64,000 nucleotides of DNA from Rehmannia glutinosa (taxonomy: Eukaryota; Streptophyta; Magnoliopsida; Lamiales; Orobanchaceae). The stretch spans positions 310,001 through 374,000 of the forward strand of contig JABTTQ020000358.1 in NCBI GenBank assembly GCA_016081115.2. Reading direction: 5' to 3'. A model generated the notes under the pieces. That model was given only the letters and a program-made list of their open reading frames with translations, ran no database searches and was not told the DNA's origin. Below are positions 35,788 through 47,900 of the stretch, piece by piece; positions within the stretch are counted from its first letter, which is position 1; each line of letters opens with the position of its first letter. Made by a program: the position numbers and the translations under genes.

Positions 35788-36654
35788 TCAGCTTCTATCC
35801 ACGCGCCGGTCTAAGTCCACCAGATTAAAATCCTCGGATGTCCACGAACCGGACTGCCGTCCCGACGCGAACCGCTTCATCCCTCCCAGACCAGGAGCCT
35901 CGGAAACCGGTTCAGCACCAACCGGTACTTCTCGCACTTTTACACTCACGCTCCTCCGCTGCGGTTCAACACCAACCGGCTCCTCCATCAGTACCTCCAC
36001 CACTTTCCTACTTCCCGACCGGGACGGTTTCCTGTGACTTTTCTTGGACCGGAACATGCCAATCACCTTCGAATAAAACCCGGTTTTCTGCTTCGCGGAT
36101 ATCTCCGCCGGTTTCTCGGTCCTTTTCAGCGAGTTCGACCGCCTGCGGCATCTCTTAGATCTGACTCTCCCCATGCACGAGACCTTCGGCGAACCCGGTT
36201 CGACGGGAGTCGTCGATTTCCCGGCCGACCCGGACCGTTTCGGGAACAGACGAATATTGGGCGGTTTACAGGTCCTCCGTTTCGTGTCCGCAAAAGTGGT
36301 TTTCTGGGTCTTGGGCAAACCGATGATGGACGCCTTCGACTTCAGGTTAACGGAAAACCGTTGTGAATTGGAGTTGGAACTTGGGTTTATGTGCGGGTTC
36401 AAATTCGCGGAATTTGAGTTACCTTTGGTGGAGTCTTTGCGCTCGTAAAACGCGTTGCGATCGAACCAATCGTATTCCGCGTCCTTCGATAGCCAGAAAG
36501 ATTCCGGCGGAAAATCCAGCGGAACTTCGGCTGCGCCGGGGATGACGTCATTTTTCGGTGGGTCGCCGTCGGCCTGTGTTTCGCAGGCTATTTTCCGGTC
36601 GTTGCCTCCGCCGGCGCAGGCTGTAACTAGAGTTTCGATATCGACTTGAGGCAT
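35788..36654 (-). CDS. Plant-specific basic protein with PKVSCMGRVRSK motif, 288 aa
   Basis: Intronless 288-codon frame starting MPQVDIETLVTACAGG. Ordered features: acidic N-terminal part with FPPESFWLSKDAEYDWFDRN (about residues 48-67), a Ser/Asn-rich linker, SIIGLPKTQKTTF (about 110-122), then the motif GSPKVSCMGRVRSKRCRRR (about 153-171), and a basic Ser/Arg tail with FYSKVIGMFRSKKSHRK. No transmembrane segment or enzyme motif. I recognise this layout from plant proteins annotated only as uncharacterised; function unknown. The Arg/Lys clusters could be nuclear localisation signals. The frame is much more GC-rich than its surroundings, as expected for a conserved gene, and the shadow frames on the plus strand are products of that composition. 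Confidence 0.85.
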   Translation of the reverse strand: MPQVDIETLVTACAGGGNDRKIACETQADGDPPKNDVIPGAAEVPLDFPPESFWLSKDAEYDWFDRNAFYERKDSTKGNSNSANLNPHINPSSNSNSQRFSVNLKSKASIIGLPKTQKTTFADTKRRTCKPPNIRLFPKRSGSAGKSTTPVEPGSPKVSCMGRVRSKRCRRRSNSLKRTEKPAEISAKQKTGFYSKVIGMFRSKKSHRKPSRSGSRKVVEVLMEEPVGVEPQRRSVSVKVREVPVGAEPVSEAPGLGGMKRFASGRQSGSWTSEDFNLVDLDRRVDRS

Positions 36655-36768
36655 TATACAGAGATTTAAAAAGAGAAGAAACGATGAAGGTTTTTTTTTT
36701 TTCTATACTGAAATATTGCGAGTTTTTTTTTAGAGAGAGAGGAGAAGATTATGGTGGGAATGGAAGAA

Positions 36769-36776
36769 TTTTATAA
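36769..36776 (-). promoter_or_regulatory. Candidate TATA box for the 288-aa gene
   Basis: On the minus strand CTCTTATAAAATTC places a TTATAAAA about 115 bp upstream of the start codon at 36654, followed by a GA/CT-rich leader (36731-36745). Motif and spacing only. Confidence 0.5.
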
Positions 36777-36838
36777 GAGAGAAAATTCCTTAGTAGAATA
36801 GGAGGAAAATAAAAGGTATATTTTGATTATGTTTTTAA

Positions 36839-37629
36839 GGGATAATTACAAAAACTCTGTGAGGTTTGGCTGATTACAAAATAATCCAGACTTTTTGATA
36901 ATTACAGAAATATCCTTAAGGTTTGCTTCATTTTATATTTCCCCCTTCATAAGTAGGGGTGTTCAATTAACAGATTTTTTTCGGTTTAACCATTAACCGC
37001 ATCAATTCAGATTAATTCGATCGATAATTGAATTATTTCGGTTCGGTGAATGACAAAGATTTTGAAAATTTTCGATTAACAGTTAATTTGGCTCGAAAAT
37101 TAGAAATTGACCGAATTAACCAAATTAACCGAAATATTATATCAATATATATTTTTATATAATTGTATTTATATATTGTATATTCATGTATGTGTATATC
37201 TATTTATTTATATGATATATTATATATAAAACAATACTTTTTTATTTTAATAAATTTTGGTTAATTCGGTTAATCGATCGAATTAATTGAAATTTTATTG
37301 TTCGATTAATTTGGTAAATATAATTCGGTTCGATTAATTTGGTAAATATAATTTCGGTTCGCTTAATGGTTTTATCAATTAATAAATTCTATTAATTTGG
37401 TTTTCGATATTTCGGTTAACGGTTAACCAATTAATGCAGAATGAACACCAAGAACCATATGCAAAAAAATTCAAAAATTCCCCGAAATTTATAAATTATT
37501 ACGATTACTCCTTTAAATTTAATTTAGAATCAAACTTCAAGAGTTTTTCTTGTAATCTTAAAACAGCTATAGCTTTTTTTTTTTTTTGTAATTAGTCCAA
37601 ACCTTAGGGATATTTTTGTAATCATTCAA
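36839..37629. mobile_element. GGGATAATTAC-family MITE with a nested AT-rich TIR element
   Basis: The left end GGGATAATTACAAAAACTCT (36839) pairs with the right end ATATTTTTGTAATCATTC (to about 37629). Flanks TGTTTTTAA and TGTTTTAAT are near-duplicates. Inside, about 36955-37450, lies a second element with inverted CGGTTTAACCATTAACCG / CGGTTAACGGTTAACC ends and many AATTAACCGAAT words. Confidence 0.7.
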
Positions 37630-40600
37630 TGTTTTAATTAATAATGGTTATATTTTGGTGGAGAGTTCTACTGCTTGACTAGTGATTTCATTTTTGGCGT
37701 TGGTGTACGTACATCTTTTTCTAGAAAAAGGAGAGGAGGAAAGAAGGTTCAAATTTTCATGTCAAAGAATACAAAAGCCAAAAGATCATTTACACACTAC
37801 TAAAATTCTATACTATCAAAGTCCAACCCTTCTTCAATGTGTTCTCTCATTCTCGGAAAGGAATAAGCTAGTCGATTTTATTATTGCAATTGATATTTTA
37901 ATTATATTAATAATATTATTGTGGTAAAAATTAACTTGTATGAGACGATTTCATTGATGTAATCCACGTGACGGATCCTATATGCAGATGAAATTCCAAC
38001 CCAAGCACAAACACATAAAAAAATCATATTTTTTTGTATTTTGTAGGTTCTATAGCATGTTGTTGCATTCTAATAGATAATATTAAGTAACTCATTAAGG
38101 CCCCGTAAGTTCTTCTGTTATTTTTATTTTAGAGTGAAGCATTTGGCTTAATGTTGCATTTAGATAATTGGATGAATGATTTGGACTTGATGCTAGAATT
38201 TTGAGAAATGATTTCAAATGACTCCATATATATATATTTGAAATCCAACACATATTAGATATAAATTAGATTATTTGAAATCCTTCAACTTTAAATCCAT
38301 TTATCCAAATATTATCTAATATCATTTTTTTGAAGAATCATCTAATACCATTTTTTAAAGGAGAAAACAAATGTTAACAGTGTGGTTGTCCAAAATATAT
38401 CCCACTCTAAATAGTGCTTTAAACACAATAGCATATCTACCCTTTTTCCCAAAACCTCCAAAATGAATAATAATGGAGTACTTGTCAAAGTTGATTTGTT
38501 AATTAGTGCCTAATAATTGAGTACAAGAAAAGAAAGTTGGATGTTGATGTAATTAATGGCAGTTTATCACTCAAAAAAAAATTAATGGTAGTTTATTAGA
38601 TTTAAGAGTAGTTAGGTTGAGAGGCCGAGGCATGTTAATTTGGTTTAAATTTCAAGTGAATTTCTCATAGCTTAATTTACACTATTTAAAAAAACAAATA
38701 TATTTTACTCAGTATTCACTAAAAACTCTCAAATCTACAATTTTCAAATTTTATTAAACCAATTCACAATTATTACATCTAATTTAAAATACATAAGTCA
38801 CATATAATTAATTATGATCATTACACGTCATCTTCTTACATAAAAATGTTTCAACATGGGCCAACCATTAACAAATATATAGTATGATAATGTAATATTT
38901 TTAAAATAAATAATCCAATTTCATTATAAAACTAAACACAATCAAGTCTTTCATGTAATGATATATATCCTCTTTTCACACAAAAACAAATAAAATGACA
39001 AATGGATCGGAAACAAAACCAAATGAGCCGTGAAGCCATCTTCTCAAGATAATGTGAGACTTAATATTGTCTACTTTAATTTCAGTTAAGTTATTAATTT
39101 TAAATTACTAAATATACATTGTTGATAATATTGCTAATAGTTTTTTAAGATTAATATTAACCTATTTCTCTTTTTATATATATAAATTAAGAAAAATGGT
39201 AGATGATATACGAGGGCAAATTAGGTACGGTCAGTACAGCTGGTCATCTAACCCCTTCTAATCTCTTTCTTCTTATTCAAGAAAAATAAAAATTCTTTCT
39301 TCTTTGAAGTTTTTATTTATAATATATTTATCCCAATGAAGAATACTATACATAGATAGTTATTGAGAACAATAAATATGACATTGAGAAATTGATGAAA
39401 CTAATATATATGAAAATATCTTCTGTTAGTTAATGCCGCTCTCCCAAAAAGTGTTCGTCACCAAATTAAATTGCCGTTCCTATGGTTACATTATTAATAC
39501 AAACCGCTGGTATATTGGTCCACCTCAAAATTAAGAATAGTGGATCGGAACAATTCTTAAAAACACCATTCTTTTTTTTTTTTTTCTCATTCAAAATTAA
39601 GGCTAATCATATGCATGTTTGGTGCATGGAAAATGACGTCCAAATCCTATTATTTAGTTATTTCTTTTCACTATAATTATATTATTTCACTAAAGCTACA
39701 AATTCTCTTCTAATTTAGGGATCGCAATTTTGGCTCGACCCACTGTCTCGCCCGTGACCCGTAGCAAAGTGGTCAAGGTATCATTTTTTCCCCACGGGTA
39801 CCAAACCATGCTTAGAATATTTATTTTTAAAATATATTTAATATATATTTTGCCTATATAATACAATTTTTAAGTATTCATATATTATATCTACCATTAA
39901 TAAATTGATAATGACAATTTTGAAAAGAATATTTATAAATAATTATAAATATATTATATCTACCATTAAATTATTTTGGGACGTCGAACGGGTCGCTCCA
40001 CCCCGCCCGCCCCTCTCCCTGTTTTATGGACAAGGCGGGTATGTCTTTAGATCTTTCGACCCGCCTCATTATCATCTCTACCAATTTTTACTTTTTATTC
40101 TTGGTTAGACATTATTAAAAAGTTGTTGAACTTGTAGAAATTTACTGCATCAATACTTAAAGTAACCAACGGTCCCTTCAAAAAAAAAAAAAAAAAAAAG
40201 TAACCAACGGTCCAAATCCAATGCTTAATGTTTTATATAATAGATGAATAGATGGGTTATATATAAATATTACACTTATGCATACTTCTTCTGCCCCCAA
40301 TTGAATGTTTTATTTTGGAATACAATTTTAGATATAAATTGTCAAAGTAAAAGTTACAGATATCTTTAAATTTTTGCTATTAAAATCATATGATTTTATT
40401 ATGTGTGAAATGATTGGACTGAACACCACAAACAGCAGTTCGTGTAACACATGCAATTGAGTCCAAACATGTTTTTTTTCTTTTCCCTCGAAAAAACAAA
40501 TTACTAGTTTTTGTAGAGGGACCAAATTGTCCTTCAAGTCCGAAATAATGGAGCCGTTTTATTTTAAGTGAAGGTCCACACGGAAACGGTGGATGGTCCA

Positions 40601-41047
40601 ATCCACCATTGTGAATCTGGATTTGACATTTCTCCTTAGCCCCACCTAAACTAGTAATATTTCTCTGTGTGCCCATTTCATTATTCATCATGTAGATAAA
40701 CCTTTAGAAGCGAAGTGGTTTGGGAAAAACCAAGCACTATAGTTGACTGCATTTGTTACTAATCAAAATACCAAATCCAGGAACAGCGTTGAAAATGTGT
40801 TGGCTAAATTTATTTAAAAGATTTTACAAGTTTTTTGGAAGATAATTTAAAAGTTTATAAGGTACTAAAATTAAATTTAAAAATAAACTGTTTAAATATT
40901 TGGATAAACTACGATGATGGAACTTTAAAATGCAATACTCATGACAATTTTATAATTAAAATCAAGGAGCTAGAGCACTTAAATAATAATTTATTTTGGA
41001 AGAAAATAAAAAGAGATATCCTTATTTTTAGACTAAACTTATAGAGT
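37630..41047. other. Intergenic; AT-rich with a GC-rich transposon remnant at about 39715-40080
   Basis: No gene recognised; reading frames are short and AT-driven. About 39715-40080 has GCTCGACCCACTGTCTCGCC and CGACCCGCCTC ends around an AT core, the third member of the style seen at 2236-2707 and 31540-32050. An A18 run is at 40180-40199. A MITE-end word (TATGAGACGATTTCATTG) is at 37940-37975. Confidence 0.5.
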
Positions 41048-43475
41048 TTCTCATGTGAGGCAGTTTCACGGATCTCAACCCATAAGACGGATCTCAACAC
41101 CCAAACCCAAATCCATATTCAACCCAGAAAAAAATAAAAAAGGGAAACGAAACAGACCTGCTAAACAGATATGCCCATCTACGTTTTCTCTATCCCTCCT
41201 CCCTCTATCCTTTTCTTCCCTCATAAGAAGAATAATAGGGAAGACAACAGGGGCTCAATCATTTAACCTCCATAAACGCCTTCATGGATGCATCTTAAGG
41301 AAGAAGGCTCCAAAGACTATCAAGGAAATCAGAAAGTTGAACAAACATATATTGATGAGGAAAAATGATTTATTTTCTGTTTTAAGCACTTGCTAATTCA
41401 ACTTTCATGAACCTCAAGGTTTATTATGTTTAGAAAAGTTGATTTGATGGATTACTATGTGATTAAATGCAAATCTACCTCTTCTTTTTTTTTTTTTTAT
41501 CCACCTAATTCATATTGATGGTTCAATTAAGATTGTGGGTTCTTGTAATGATTTAATTTGTCTGGTTTTGGACAACTCTACTATTGTTTTGTTCAATCCA
41601 ACAACTAGAAAATCAAATAAGTCTTGGATGTCAATTTTTCAATCAATTATGATTACTAAAATTGTTTCTAAAAATTATGTTACCAATACTTTTGAGGGGA
41701 ATAACTAAAACTTTTATGATGAAGTTCTAATACTTTTCGGAAAAACACTAATACTTTTTGTATTAATGTCAATTTTGTTATTCTGAAAACATATACGGGA
41801 TAATTTCAGAACTAATACCCAAACTTTACCTACTTTTTGCTTTTGGTACCTCACGTTCCGAACTCATCAAAAATGATCATCAAAGTTACACATTTTAATC
41901 ACCGTCACTACCGGCCGTTAGTTGACCGTGTAAGACTAACAGATTGACCTGCAATGGTGGGTTTCCAGGTGACAATTCATAATCAACCAGTTTATTCTCT
42001 ATTTGTTCCCAAATTTCTCCCCAAATTCAATTCCAAACCCTAATTTTATCATTTTCGAACTTTAATTGAATCTTACCCCCAAATCTCTACTACAAGCGGA
42101 GGATTTTGTAACTTGTTGCTGCTGAAGGTGGCTCAGATCTCCATCACCACGGTCCATTTCAACTTCAGCGGAGTCAAAACCTAATCTATTTTCATCGCCC
42201 AGCTGCGTAGGAGTCTCTGGAAATGGCGAATTAATCGGCGGCAACTCGGAGATGGAGCTGCCCCGCCGCTTTCAGAGCCACTCCACCGCCTTTCCTACCG
42301 GGTCGTAGCCTAATCGATCTTGTAAATCATAAATATTAATAGCAGTGTTAACCGAGAGCCTTACCCGCCTATCTCTTAGCCCCTTTGATGTTAAAACTTT
42401 GCTGTGCCGATCTTTCCCGCCGGAGGCTCTTGAAACCGTAGCGATTCGGGAAGAAGGTCAGCCGTAAAGGAAAATAAACTTCCCCAATTCAAGTGTTGCT
42501 TGTTAAAATAATGATTAATGATTGTAAATTAATCGAGTAATTTACTTCTCAATAATAAATTAGTTAGTTGATTAATTTGAAATTTATTTCGCGATTGAAT
42601 TATTTTAGCCACTGGACAAAATATAATATATTAATTGATTATGAAAAAAATATATAATTTGTTTATTCTTAATTATTTTATAATTTATTAAAGTGAATTT
42701 TCACTTCAATTGTTACAAATAATGGATTTAAAAGGAGAGAGTGGTTTTGATTTGAAATTTCAGTTTTAATTTTAAAATTTTGTTTTAAATTTTAGGTATA
42801 AAAATATTCTTTTCCATAGCAAATTTAATGTTTTATTTTTTTAATGGATAATGAGGATTTAGTGTTTAGAAATGAAAATGCAAGTAAAAATAAGGAAAAA
42901 AAAGTATTTACCAAATTTTTACTCATCTTTACTGTTGTAGTCACCCGATCAAAATTGACGGTCAACTAACTAAGTTAGTACCAACACCGATTAAAATGTG
43001 TAATGTTGATGGTCATTTTTGATGAGTTGAGAACGTGATAGTCAAAAAAAAAGTAGGTAAACTTGAGGTACCAATATTGAAATTATCCCAAACATATACT
43101 TTTTGGAGTAAAAATTATGATTTTCTTAACAAAAATTGATACTTTTAAACAAGGATGTATATTTTTCAAATAAATAATCGATTTTGGTACTTTGAAAACG
43201 TATACTTTTTGGGTAAAGTGATACATTTTTAATAAAAATGATACTTTTCGATTCTGAAGGGATATTCGCCACTATCCTCTCAAAATTTACTTGAAAACGT
43301 ATACTTTTGGAGTAAAAGTGATACGTTTTTAGGGAAAAAATATTTTTTGATTATCATCACACCCGCCTATTACCCTAGGATTTGCAAAAATGCCACCGGT
43401 GTTTGGGTGGGGCATGGGTAATGGAGGATCTATCTCACAAAAATGCAACCCGTGAGATAGTCCTATATGAGTTTT
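41048..43475. mobile_element. Transposon of the CATGAGTTTTTGTC family, interrupted by a MULE-like element
   Basis: The left end has CTCATGTGAGGCAGTTTCAC and AGACGGATCTCAAC; the right end has GGATCTATCTCACAAAAATG and TATATGAGTTTTTGTC, i.e. inverted termini. The parts beside the nested element (about 41680-41786 and 43100-43350) consist of CTAATACTTTT / TACTTTTTGG units like the minisatellite in 27000-27600. AAATGCCACCGGTG near 43388 is shared with 27650. Confidence 0.6.
41797..43089. mobile_element. MULE-like element with a captured-gene-like core (Pack-MULE candidate)
   Basis: 1,293 bp with inverted termini GGGATAATTTCA ... GAAATTATCCC and a perfect 10-bp target duplication AAACATATAC at 41787-41796 and 43090-43099. 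Inverted homology extends over about 130 bp (shared CATCAAAAATGATCATCAA and TTACACATTTTAATC words). The core at about 42040-42475 is GC-rich and gene-like, with a 60-codon minus-strand frame (42244-42062) containing SPFPETPTQLGDENRLGFDS, and a second GC-rich block near 42420. The source gene is not recognised. No transposase. Confidence 0.8.
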
Positions 43476-43670
43476 TGTCAAACTTATATAGTTCTAATAA
43501 GAAGCTTATAAGCTATTTTCTTAAATATTTTACCAAACAATTTAAGAGGACTTATAAGCAGAGAGCTTATAAACTCAACTAAACATCCTCTAAATTCGGT
43601 ATATGTTATACACCCATTTGGAAAACAAAAATTGTAATTTACGATTTACTTCCTTTTAGAAATAAATAGG

Positions 43671-43848
43671 CAAAGCCGGTGCACAAAGCTCTCACTATGC
43701 GTGAGGTCCAGGAAAGGATTGGACCATTATTGGGCCTATTGTATGCGGTTTTCCTTTGTATTTCGCAAGAGGTTGTTTTCGCGACTCGAACCCGTGATCT
43801 TTAGGTCATACTACAGCAACTTCGTCATTAGTCCAAGGCTCGCCCTCT
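43671..43848 (-). mobile_element. tRNA-derived SINE (Au-like)
   Basis: On the minus strand: A-box-like GACGAAGTTGCTGTAGTATG, then B-box GGTTCGAGTC (complement of 43783-43792), then body words ACCGCATACAATAGGCCC, TCCTGGACCTCACGCATAGT and the end GAGCTTTGTGCACCGG. This order matches the Au SINE family as I know it. A long imperfect target duplication flanks it: CCTTTTAGAAATAAATAGG (43652-43670) and CTTTTAGAAAATAAACAGG (43849-43867). Confidence 0.85.
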
Positions 43849-44040
43849 CTTTTAGAAAATAAACAGGGAAAAAAGCCTTTTATGCTTTTGTAAAAGAAGG
43901 GAAAAAAAGGGTATTTTGCAAGGGTAGTGAAATCTTTGGATGAATATATTCGGGTTTTTGGCTTCATTTATTTTATAGGGGGTAGAATGTCATTTTCAAC
44001 TTTCATGGAGTCAAAACTCAAATGCAATGAACCGTATTAA

Positions 44041-44922
44041 TTGGTTATTCATGCGAAAGAATTTGACTGTCTTTTTCACCGACAATATTTCATGCCAAAT
44101 ACAATAGTCTTATATAACTCCAAAATGGGCCAAATTAATAATTCCAAAATGGGCCAAATTAATAATTCCAAAATGGGCCCAGGTTTCAAGTTGGAAATGG
44201 GTCATGATTTTTATTTGGCAATGGATCATGATTCTAATATTGCTGGGGCCCAATTAGATCATGACAATTTAATTAACCAAACCCATTTCGAAACAGCCCG
44301 GAGATCTTCTCTGCCTACCGCTCATTTGCACCAAGATCCACCTCAACATGTTGGTCCTCTGATCCAAGACTCCAATGGGCCACTTTGCCAATTAAATCAG
44401 GGCCAAGTTTTTTCTTTTACCTCATTTTCGATTCCTGCACAAGCCCAAGATCTCAGCCCATGCAACAGCTTCTCTAACGTCCATGCCCATTCACGTGTTT
44501 GTGTTGCTGAAGCTCAGTCCACCGGTTCGGTTGCCTCTGTACAAGTCGATGTGGGCCAGGTTGATGGAAATGCTACAAAGGCCCAATCTCTTTGTTCTTC
44601 AGCTAATACGATTCATGACGATGCGCAAGGTTCTGATCAAGGAAAGAATGTAAAAGCTATTGAAGTTCCAAATTCTTCACTTCAACATAATATTGCTATG
44701 GGGTTGGTTCAGGTTCTAGAAAAGAAGAAATTGCAAAATCAAAATGCAACAGTGGGCAAAACAGAAGCATTGGAAAAATCTGGGATTGATAAGTTTCCAA
44801 AGTCACCAAAGAAAAATTTGAAGTCGGGCAAGCTCGTGCGTACACTTCTTTCAAAAGGTGGTGCTCAACGACCCCAAAATCGATCAGGTGTTTCTAAATC
44901 CACTTCTCATTCTAATTGTTAA
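44041..44922 (+). pseudogene. LINE ORF1 (C-terminal part)
   Basis: An open frame without its own upstream start (first Met codon at 44092), ending TAA at 44920-44922, two bases before ORF2. It is Gln/Asn/His-rich with a triple repeat of the 8-residue unit NNSKMGQI (44118-44185, a 24-bp tandem repeat) and a basic tail (KSPKKNLKSGKLVRTLLSKG). Position directly before an endonuclease-RT ORF identifies it as L1 ORF1. The usual zinc knuckle and N-terminal region are not seen, so the element is 5'-truncated. Confidence 0.75.
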
Positions 44923-44924
44923 TT

Positions 44925-47900
44925 ATGTCGATTAAATTCTTAACGTGGAATGTGGGTATCGCTAATCCGGGTAGCCAACGTCATTTGCATGCGTTAATTT
45001 CTCGTCATAAATTGCCTTTTGTTGCGCTTTTAGAACCTATAACTTTGTCGAGTTTAGTTTCTATTGTCGAGATTTGGGTTTGACGATGGCTTATCTAATT
45101 GTTCTAATCATATCCGGATTATGTCTCACGCTCATTTACATTTTGACATTCTTGTTGATCATGCACAACTATTACATTGTAGGTTGACATCCGCTTTGTT
45201 GCCTCAACATATTTATTTGACTTTTTGTGTATGCTAAATGTGATAGAGTAGCTAGATATGTTTTGTGGGATATCTTGCGTGAGATTGCAATTAGTATGGA
45301 GGGGTTACCCTGGCTTGTTAGCGGTGACTTTAACATTTTTGCATGATCACGAGAGGATTGGTAGTATCACCGATAGGTCGGATGAGATGCTTGATTTTGC
45401 CTATATGATTGCGGATTGTGAGTTATTTGATGCGGGTGTGAGGGGCCTATCTTTACGTGGGCTAGAGGTGGGCTTCGGAGAGAGACTTGATAGGGCTTTG
45501 TATAATGAACATTGGGTGATGTGTTTACTTCTTCTCTTTTATTACGCATTTATCTCGTGGTTCGCTCCGATCATGCTCCTTTACTCATATCTTGTCGGTT
45601 TGTACCGCATGTGCCTCGTTATTCTTTCCGATTTCAAAGATATGTGGATATGTCACCATACTTTTTGCGGGTTGTAAAGGAAACATGGGGGCATCCTGGT
45701 TGTTTTGGAATGACGAGCTTACAACACAAATTGAATAGGTCAAGCGCAAACTCAAGATTTGGAATCACCAGGACGTTTGGTAATGTTTTTGATCGGGTTA
45801 GACCGGGCCGATGAGGCGGTTTCGATGCTCGAGTTGTATATGATAGTGATCCGTCTACGGCTCATCGGGTGAGCTACATCACGTTGGTGGCCGAGTACGA
45901 GCTACGTTTGAAAATGGAGGAGGATTTTTGGCGCGAGAAAGCTGCGATTAAGTGGGCGATCGGGGAGCGCAACACTAAGTTTTTCCACGGATTTGTTAAG
46001 CGGCGATGTCGCGCTAGAATTCACTCGATTGACGATGATGGAGTGGTGATCACACAGATTCGGAGATTCGGAAGTCGTGCCATTCGATTCTTTCGATCTT
46101 TATTGACTTGACTTGGAGTATCCGACTCCCCCCTGTCGATGAGTTCTTTCCCGGCTTCCGATTCCGTTGATCTAGATGGACTATGTGTTATGCCGACGGC
46201 TCAGGAGGTTCGCGATGCGGTGTTTGGGATTGATCAGTCTAGTGTTTCGGGGCCTGATGGATTCTCATCTTTGTTCTTTCAGCACTGTTGGGATTTCGTC
46301 AGATCGGATGTTGAGGATGCGGTGGTTGACTTTTTCTCGGGTAATCTCATGTCGTCCACGTTCACGGCGACATCTATAGTTCTCATCCCGAAGGTTCCTC
46401 ACCCTCGGAAGTGGACTGAGTTTCGGCCGATTAGCCTGTGCAACGTGACGAATAAGATTATCTCTAAGATTATGAATGCGCGGTTGGTCTCGATTACGCG
46501 CTTTGATTGTGTTGCGAATCATAGTGGTTTCACACCGGTCGTGTCATCTCGGATAACATTTTGCTCGCGCAGGAGCTTATCCATGATATCAGCTTAGCCA
46601 CGGAGACTCCTAATGTGGTGATGAAGCTGGATATGGCTAAAGCTTATGATAGGGTGCAATGGGATTTCTTGTATACAACTATGATTCACATGGGCTTCCC
46701 CGTTCGGTGGATTGATATGGTTGGTAGTATTGAAACTGCGGCTTCTCTGATTCGGGTTAATGGTATCCCTTCCGGATATTTTTCTTCGACTCGGGGACTA
46801 CGGAGGGGATCATCTATCTCTGCCTTGTTTGTTCTGGCAGCAGAGTATTTATCCCGGGATTGGATTCCATTATTAGACGACAAGGGATATGATTTATCGG
46901 ACGCGACAGGTTTTTAGGTGACTCATTTGGCCTATCCGATGATGTTGTTATCTTCACTAGGGCGTCGGACGATGGCCTTGTCACGTTGAGGCACTTTCTC
47001 GAGCACTATTCTCGCTACTTACGGCCACCGGTGGTCGGTGTCCGAAAAGAGTAGATTCTTCTCGCCCCACGTTACATTGGACGGTTGGGAGCACATGGTT
47101 CATGAAATGAGGCTTTGTTCGCGATGACTTGCCGATGACTTATTTGGGTGTCCCTTTGTTCAAGGGGCGAATGACGAAAAAGAGCTCTTCCTCCCGGTGA
47201 TTCAGAGGATGTTGGATAGAGTTCTTTGGGTGGTCGATCAACATCGTCCTTTGGTGGTAGGCTCGCTCTAATTCGGAGCACGCTAATGGCCACCCCGTTG
47301 CATATTCTTGGTCATGCGGCCGCCAAAGACATTCTTCATCGTTGGAGCAGATCATGGCTAGATTCTTCCGGGGCTCCTACGCGGGAGAAGAAGACTCATT
47401 GGATCGATTGGGATATTATTTGTCATCTTATTTCGAGGGTGGGTGGGGTTGCGCCGACTTTCGGATATTGTTGACGCCTTGATTACAAGTTGTGGTGGAG
47501 GTTACGCGAGGGCCATTCGTTGTGGGCTCAATTCTTGATCGCAAATCTTGTTACAATGGGCTTCGGTCTCCTGTAGAGCCTCTCGTAACACATAATCATA
47601 GTCATCGTGGAGCGCTTGAGGCGGATCGGTATTCGAGCCCGGGAGCGGATTTTTGGTCTATTAGTAGTGGTAGCCGTGTCGTTTTCGGGATGATATTTGG
47701 TTTGGGCATAGGCCGCTTGCGAGATCATTGTTTGGATCGGCCGTTGGGTCATATGACGGTTGATTGGTTGATCGCGATGGATGGGATAGAGGCGGACTTT
47801 ATCGGTCATGGTATCCGGATGTGGGCTTCTGAGAGTCTCATTGAGGATATATCGGGGTTCCGATTCTTCTAGGGTCGAGGATATCATGCGGTGGATGTTT

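Noticed and set aside
35838..36649. Four overlapping plus-strand frames opposite the 288-aa gene
   Set aside because: GC-rich shadows of the minus-strand coding exon.
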